The notes under the pieces are model-generated. The model was not told the origin of the DNA. It ran no database searches and saw only the letters and a program-made list of their open reading frames with translations. From Hyphomicrobiales bacterium (lineage in GTDB: Bacteria > Pseudomonadota > Alphaproteobacteria > Rhizobiales > Beijerinckiaceae): 64,000 nt of DNA. The translations under genes and the position numbers were made by a program. The DNA lies in assembly GCA_003963405.1 (NCBI GenBank), contig RXIY01000005.1:62001-126000 (forward strand). Direction: 5' to 3'. The number at the start of each line of letters is the position of its first letter. Within the stretch, counting starts at the first letter, position 1. This document shows positions 60,725 through 64,000 of the stretch, one piece after another.

Positions 60725-61966
60725 TCACTCCGACACGGCCGGGCAGGCGCCGTCTCCCGCGGTCGCGCCGCCAACGAGATTTTCCTTCACGATCTTCTCG
60801 GCGCGCGCTCTCGCTTCCTCCAGGTCCTTGTCGAAGACCTCGGTCGCATATTCTCCGGCGGAGGTCTTGACGATGGAGTCGTTCGCCGGCTTTGCCTCGG
60901 CGCCGACATTGATCGAGGTCACGGTCGAGAGTCCGGGGCGCAGGGGCGTTTTCTTCAGCTCTTCCGGATCGATCGCGATTCGCACGGGCACGCGCTGGAC
61001 GATGCGGATGAAGTTGCCTGTGGCGTTGTCGGGCGGCAGGGTGGCGAAGACGCTGCCGGAGCCCGGCACGAGACCCTCGACCGTGCCATGGAACAGCACG
61101 CTCGACCCGTAGAGATCGACCTTGATCACCGCCGGCTGTCCGGGGCGAATCCGATCCATCCGGTTTTCCCAGAGATTGGCCTCGACCCAAAGGTGATCGA
61201 GCGGGACGATGTTCATGACCTGGTCGCCGGGACGCACGCGCTGGCCGACCTGCACCCGACGCTTGGCGACATAGCCCGTGGCAGGCGCGCGAATTTTCTG
61301 GCGCAGATATTCGATAAAGGCGTCGTTGAAACGCGCCTTCGCGAGTTCGATGTCCGGATGCTTCGTGAGCTCCACGCCGCCGACGCGGGACTCGATCGCC
61401 TGATATTCGGCGCGCGTCTCGCGCAGATCGGCCTCCTGGGCGGCGAGCGTGTCCTCTGTATTCTGCAAGACTTGCCCCGACGCCGCGCCGCTCGTCGCCG
61501 CCTTCCGGTAACGCGCGAGATCGTGGCGCGTGCGCTCGCGGACGGCGGTGCGCGATGTTAACTTCTGGCAAATCTGCCGGCGGTTGGCGTAGAGCGCGCC
61601 GACGCTGCGCACGGCGCGGCCAAGCTCCGCTTCCGCCTGGCCGAGCGCGGCCCGCGCGCGCTGCGCGTCGAGCTGGATCAGCACGTCGCCTTTCTTGACG
61701 AGCTGGGTTTCCTCCGCGAGCACCTTCGCGACGACGCCGGTGGCGTCCGCCTGCACGGGAATGATGTTGCCCGAGACGAAGGCGTTGTCCGTCGTCACCC
61801 AGTCGCGGTCATAGGTGAACCAGCGGAACGCCGTGACCAGCGCCCCGACCCCGACTCCGACCGCGAGCGCCCTGAGCAGAAAGGCGCGACGGGCGCGAAT
61901 TGTCTTGCGCGACAGCGGCGGCGCGCCGCCGGCCGCGCTCGGAGCGTCTGTGTGATCCTGACCCAA
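60725..61966 (-). CDS. emrA: EmrA-type membrane fusion protein of an efflux pump
   Basis: 413-residue HlyD-family adaptor. One N-terminal helix (about 30-47), lipoyl/barrel-sandwich halves (VQADATGVVAKVLAEETQLVKKGD and KIRAPATGYVAKRRVQVGQRVRPGD, quoted as VVAKVLAEETQLVKKGD and APATGYVAKRRVQVGQRV), a coiled-coil hairpin of about 110 residues, and a beta barrel. It links a DHA2 permease to the outer-membrane channel. Last gene of the efflux operon, 3 bases after the NodT gene. Confidence 0.92.
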   Translation of the reverse strand: MGQDHTDAPSAAGGAPPLSRKTIRARRAFLLRALAVGVGVGALVTAFRWFTYDRDWVTTDNAFVSGNIIPVQADATGVVAKVLAEETQLVKKGDVLIQLDAQRARAALGQAEAELGRAVRSVGALYANRRQICQKLTSRTAVRERTRHDLARYRKAATSGAASGQVLQNTEDTLAAQEADLRETRAEYQAIESRVGGVELTKHPDIELAKARFNDAFIEYLRQKIRAPATGYVAKRRVQVGQRVRPGDQVMNIVPLDHLWVEANLWENRMDRIRPGQPAVIKVDLYGSSVLFHGTVEGLVPGSGSVFATLPPDNATGNFIRIVQRVPVRIAIDPEELKKTPLRPGLSTVTSINVGAEAKPANDSIVKTSAGEYATEVFDKDLEEARARAEKIVKENLVGGATAGDGACPAVSE

Positions 61967-61969
61967 AAT

Positions 61970-63556
61970 TCAGCCTCCCCCGAGGGATTGCACGGCATCG
62001 ACGACCGGCGTGATCGGATCCGTCTCCGGCGCCGGCTTGGGCTCGTAAGCCTGCGGCCCTGCGTCGAATCCGCCGCCGAGCGCCTGGAAAAGATCCACGG
62101 CGGCGACGAGCTTGTCTCCCTCCAGACCGCGCTGGATATAGAGAGCGTCGAGCATGTCGGCGTATTCCTGAACATATTCGCGCCGGTCGCGCAGTCCGTT
62201 GCTCAGGCGAATGCGCGCGAGATCGGCCTCGGCGCGCCGCGCCTGCACGAAGCGCGACTGCGATTCATATTCCGATTTGAATCTCTTGAGATTGGCGAGC
62301 GCGTCGGCGACCTGCTGCGCGGCCGTCAGCAGCGTCTCGTTGTACGTGTCCACCGCCTGATCGTAATCGGCGCGCTGCATCTCGAGGTTGCCCGTGAGCT
62401 TGCCGCCCTGGAAGATCGGCAAGTGCAGACCGGGCGTGACGCTGTACACCATGGCTCCCGGATTGAACAGATAGCCGCCGAGCTTTGCGAATTGGCTCGA
62501 GGTGACGGACGCCTCGAGGCCCGCCGAAACGGAAATGTCCATCGAGGGCAGAAACAGCGCCTTGGCGGCGTGGATGCGATCCGCCCAGGCTTCCGCGCGC
62601 CGCAGCGCCGCCATCAGATCCGGGCGATGCGCCAGAAGCTCGATCGGCAGGCGCTGGGGCAGGCCGGGCTGCACGGGGGCAACCTGCTTCTTGCCCTCGA
62701 AGAGGCCACGCGCCACGTCGGGACCTTCGCCCATCAGCCGGGCGAGGGCGTTCTCCTGAATTGAAATCGCAGCGACCAGCGACGCCTCGCGCCGCACGGC
62801 GGCCTCCTCGTTGCTGCGCGCGATCTGCACGAAGTCGAGCGGCTCGATGCCGGTCGCATAGCGGGTTTCGAAAAGCTGCCGCAGTTCCCGCCGCAGGCTC
62901 GTGAGCTCCTTTGCGAGCTTCAATTGTTCCGCGAGCACATAACCGCGAAGATAGGCGCGCGCGACGCTCGTCGTCAGCAGCAGCCTGGTCTGTTCGAGTT
63001 CGCCGGCCTGGGCCAGCGCGTCGCCGATGGCGGCGTCGAGCAAGGCGCGGTTGCGGCCCCAGAAGTCCAGCTCCCATTTGGCCGAGATCGGGTTGAGGAA
63101 GGCCGCGGATTTCTCGAGGCCGCCGACCTTGGGATTGAGGCCCGCCGCGACGCCGCGCTCGGCGTAACGATTTTGCTTGTAGGAGAGATCGGTCTCGACA
63201 TAGGGCGTCAGACGCGAGCTTGCGATGTCGACGGCGGACTCGGCTTCTTTCAGCGTGTCGGCGGCCTTGCGCAGGTTCTGGTTGTCGATTAGCGACTTTT
63301 CCATGATCCGGTCGAGTTCCGGACTACGGAAGGCTTTCCACCATTGTTGGCTGGGCCACCCTTTGGCGCTCACGCTTTTTACGCCCGAGGCCGCGATGGT
63401 GCGGCTCATCGGCGGCGGCTCCATGAAGTCGGCGCGCTGCTGCTGGGCTGTCGGCACGCAGCCCGACAGCAGCAGCGCAAGGGGGGCCGCCGCGCCGAGG
63501 CTTCTGCGCCTCGCGAGCGGGCCGCGTGGTGTGTGGTGTCTCGTGCGCTTGCGCAT
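61970..63556 (-). CDS. Outer-membrane efflux lipoprotein (NodT/OprM family)
   Basis: 528 residues with a lipobox (LALLLSGC) near residue 33, then two TolC/OEP repeats each with long helices (WELDFWGRNRALLDAAIGDA, FINPGAMVY region). Trimeric channel through the outer membrane and periplasm. Overlaps the permease stop by one base (TGATG). Confidence 0.92.
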   Translation of the reverse strand: MRKRTRHHTPRGPLARRRSLGAAAPLALLLSGCVPTAQQQRADFMEPPPMSRTIAASGVKSVSAKGWPSQQWWKAFRSPELDRIMEKSLIDNQNLRKAADTLKEAESAVDIASSRLTPYVETDLSYKQNRYAERGVAAGLNPKVGGLEKSAAFLNPISAKWELDFWGRNRALLDAAIGDALAQAGELEQTRLLLTTSVARAYLRGYVLAEQLKLAKELTSLRRELRQLFETRYATGIEPLDFVQIARSNEEAAVRREASLVAAISIQENALARLMGEGPDVARGLFEGKKQVAPVQPGLPQRLPIELLAHRPDLMAALRRAEAWADRIHAAKALFLPSMDISVSAGLEASVTSSQFAKLGGYLFNPGAMVYSVTPGLHLPIFQGGKLTGNLEMQRADYDQAVDTYNETLLTAAQQVADALANLKRFKSEYESQSRFVQARRAEADLARIRLSNGLRDRREYVQEYADMLDALYIQRGLEGDKLVAAVDLFQALGGGFDAGPQAYEPKPAPETDPITPVVDAVQSLGGG

Positions 63557-64000
63557 CAGTGGTCCGCCGTCACGGCTGCTTTGCTCTCGATCTTCGCCGT
63601 AGCTGTCGCCTGCGCGCCATAAGCGGATGGCTCCTTTTTGAGTCGGGCGAACCAGACGAGGACGCCCAGCAGGAACATGATACAGGCGCCGAGAAGGAAG
63701 GCGTCGTTGAGGGCGAGAATGCCGGCCTGCTGACGGATCAGCCTCGCAATGTGCCGGCGCGCGACCGATTCGGACAGGCCCAGCCCCTGCAATTGTTGGG
63801 TCAGCGCGGAGAGCGTGTCCAGAGAGGCGTAGCGCCGTCCGCCGAGATATTCAGACAAATTGAGTTGATGCCATGGCGTACGGCGGAAATAAATGACGCT
63901 TTGGAAGGCGATGCCAATGGCGCCGCCGACGAGACGAAACAGCAGGAATTCCTCGGCCGCGCGCTTGTACGTCTTGCCGCTGAGGCCGTAGGTCGCGAGC
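63556..64000 (-). CDS. emrB: DHA2-family drug:proton antiporter, EmrB-like (partial, cut by window end)
   Basis: The C-terminal 147 residues of a 14-helix MFS permease; the frame is open to the window edge, so the start is beyond it. Recognisable DHA2 C-terminal pattern: FRLVGGAIGIAFQ, YFRRTPWHQLNLSEYL, and a last helix (DAFLLGACIMFLLGVLVWFARL). First visible gene of the emrB-nodT-emrA-type operon. Confidence 0.88.
   Translation of the reverse strand, partial: LATYGLSGKTYKRAAEEFLLFRLVGGAIGIAFQSVIYFRRTPWHQLNLSEYLGGRRYASLDTLSALTQQLQGLGLSESVARRHIARLIRQQAGILALNDAFLLGACIMFLLGVLVWFARLKKEPSAYGAQATATAKIESKAAVTADH

Overview
The window is high-GC chromosomal DNA from an alphaproteobacterium, most likely of the Hyphomicrobiales (Rhizobiales). 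This rests on gene content: rpsT directly before dnaA, a short membrane protein in front of xerD, the small-form ProS, ftsY followed by the IspZ/YciB protein, a Ku/LigD pair, and palindromic GCCCGCG...CGCGGGC repeats. A methylotroph or methanotroph relative is possible but cannot be proved from this window. Nearly all of it is coding. No insertion sequence, prophage or CRISPR array was seen.

Layout. 0-9.6 kb: type II secretion genes (gspD, then gspG and gspK on the other strand) followed by predicted exported proteins (small unknown proteins, a GlcG/HbpS-like protein, a PhoD-like phosphatase, a 12-cysteine protein). 9.7-19.5 kb: housekeeping genes (tRNA-Glu, proA, nadD, rimO with two tandem paralogous two-helix membrane proteins, fabH, ftsY, yciB, an L,D-transpeptidase, xerD). 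19.5-26.6 kb: the Ku and LigD end-joining genes, hemW, an SDR/DoxX-like plus DUF2269 pair, and a GIY-YIG nuclease gene bracketed by repeats. 26.6-43.6 kb: a second L,D-transpeptidase, then genome-maintenance and replication genes (gyrB, recQ, recF, coaBC-dut, rpsT, dnaA) scattered among an alcohol dehydrogenase, an orphan NusG/RfaH paralogue and a crotonase. dnaN is not next to dnaA or recF. 43.6-49.7 kb: an orphan polyamine-binding protein, proS, lolC/E-lolD and an exported, tail-anchored protein predicted to begin with histidine once processed. 49.9-56 kb: an RpfF-type DSF synthase homologue next to a membrane PAS-GGDEF-EAL protein, a divergent crotonase-fold protein and a Tat-exported multicopper-oxidase-like protein that has lost most copper ligands. 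56-64 kb: a probable lysozyme inhibitor, tRNA-Leu, tig, clpP, a propionyl-CoA carboxylase alpha subunit, and an EmrAB/NodT-type tripartite efflux operon cut by the window end.

Most notable observations: (1) a probable DSF/c-di-GMP signalling module at 50-54 kb; (2) a GIY-YIG gene between perfect 45-bp direct repeats; (3) a possible histidine-brace copper protein at 49.1-49.6 kb; (4) a multicopper-oxidase fold without type 1 copper ligands; (5) an 8-8-8 palindrome upstream of gyrB; (6) two very small ORFs that look genuine.

Starts were adjusted by ribosome-binding site and family length where the longest frame was implausible. Function calls are from reading motifs by eye; no database search was run.
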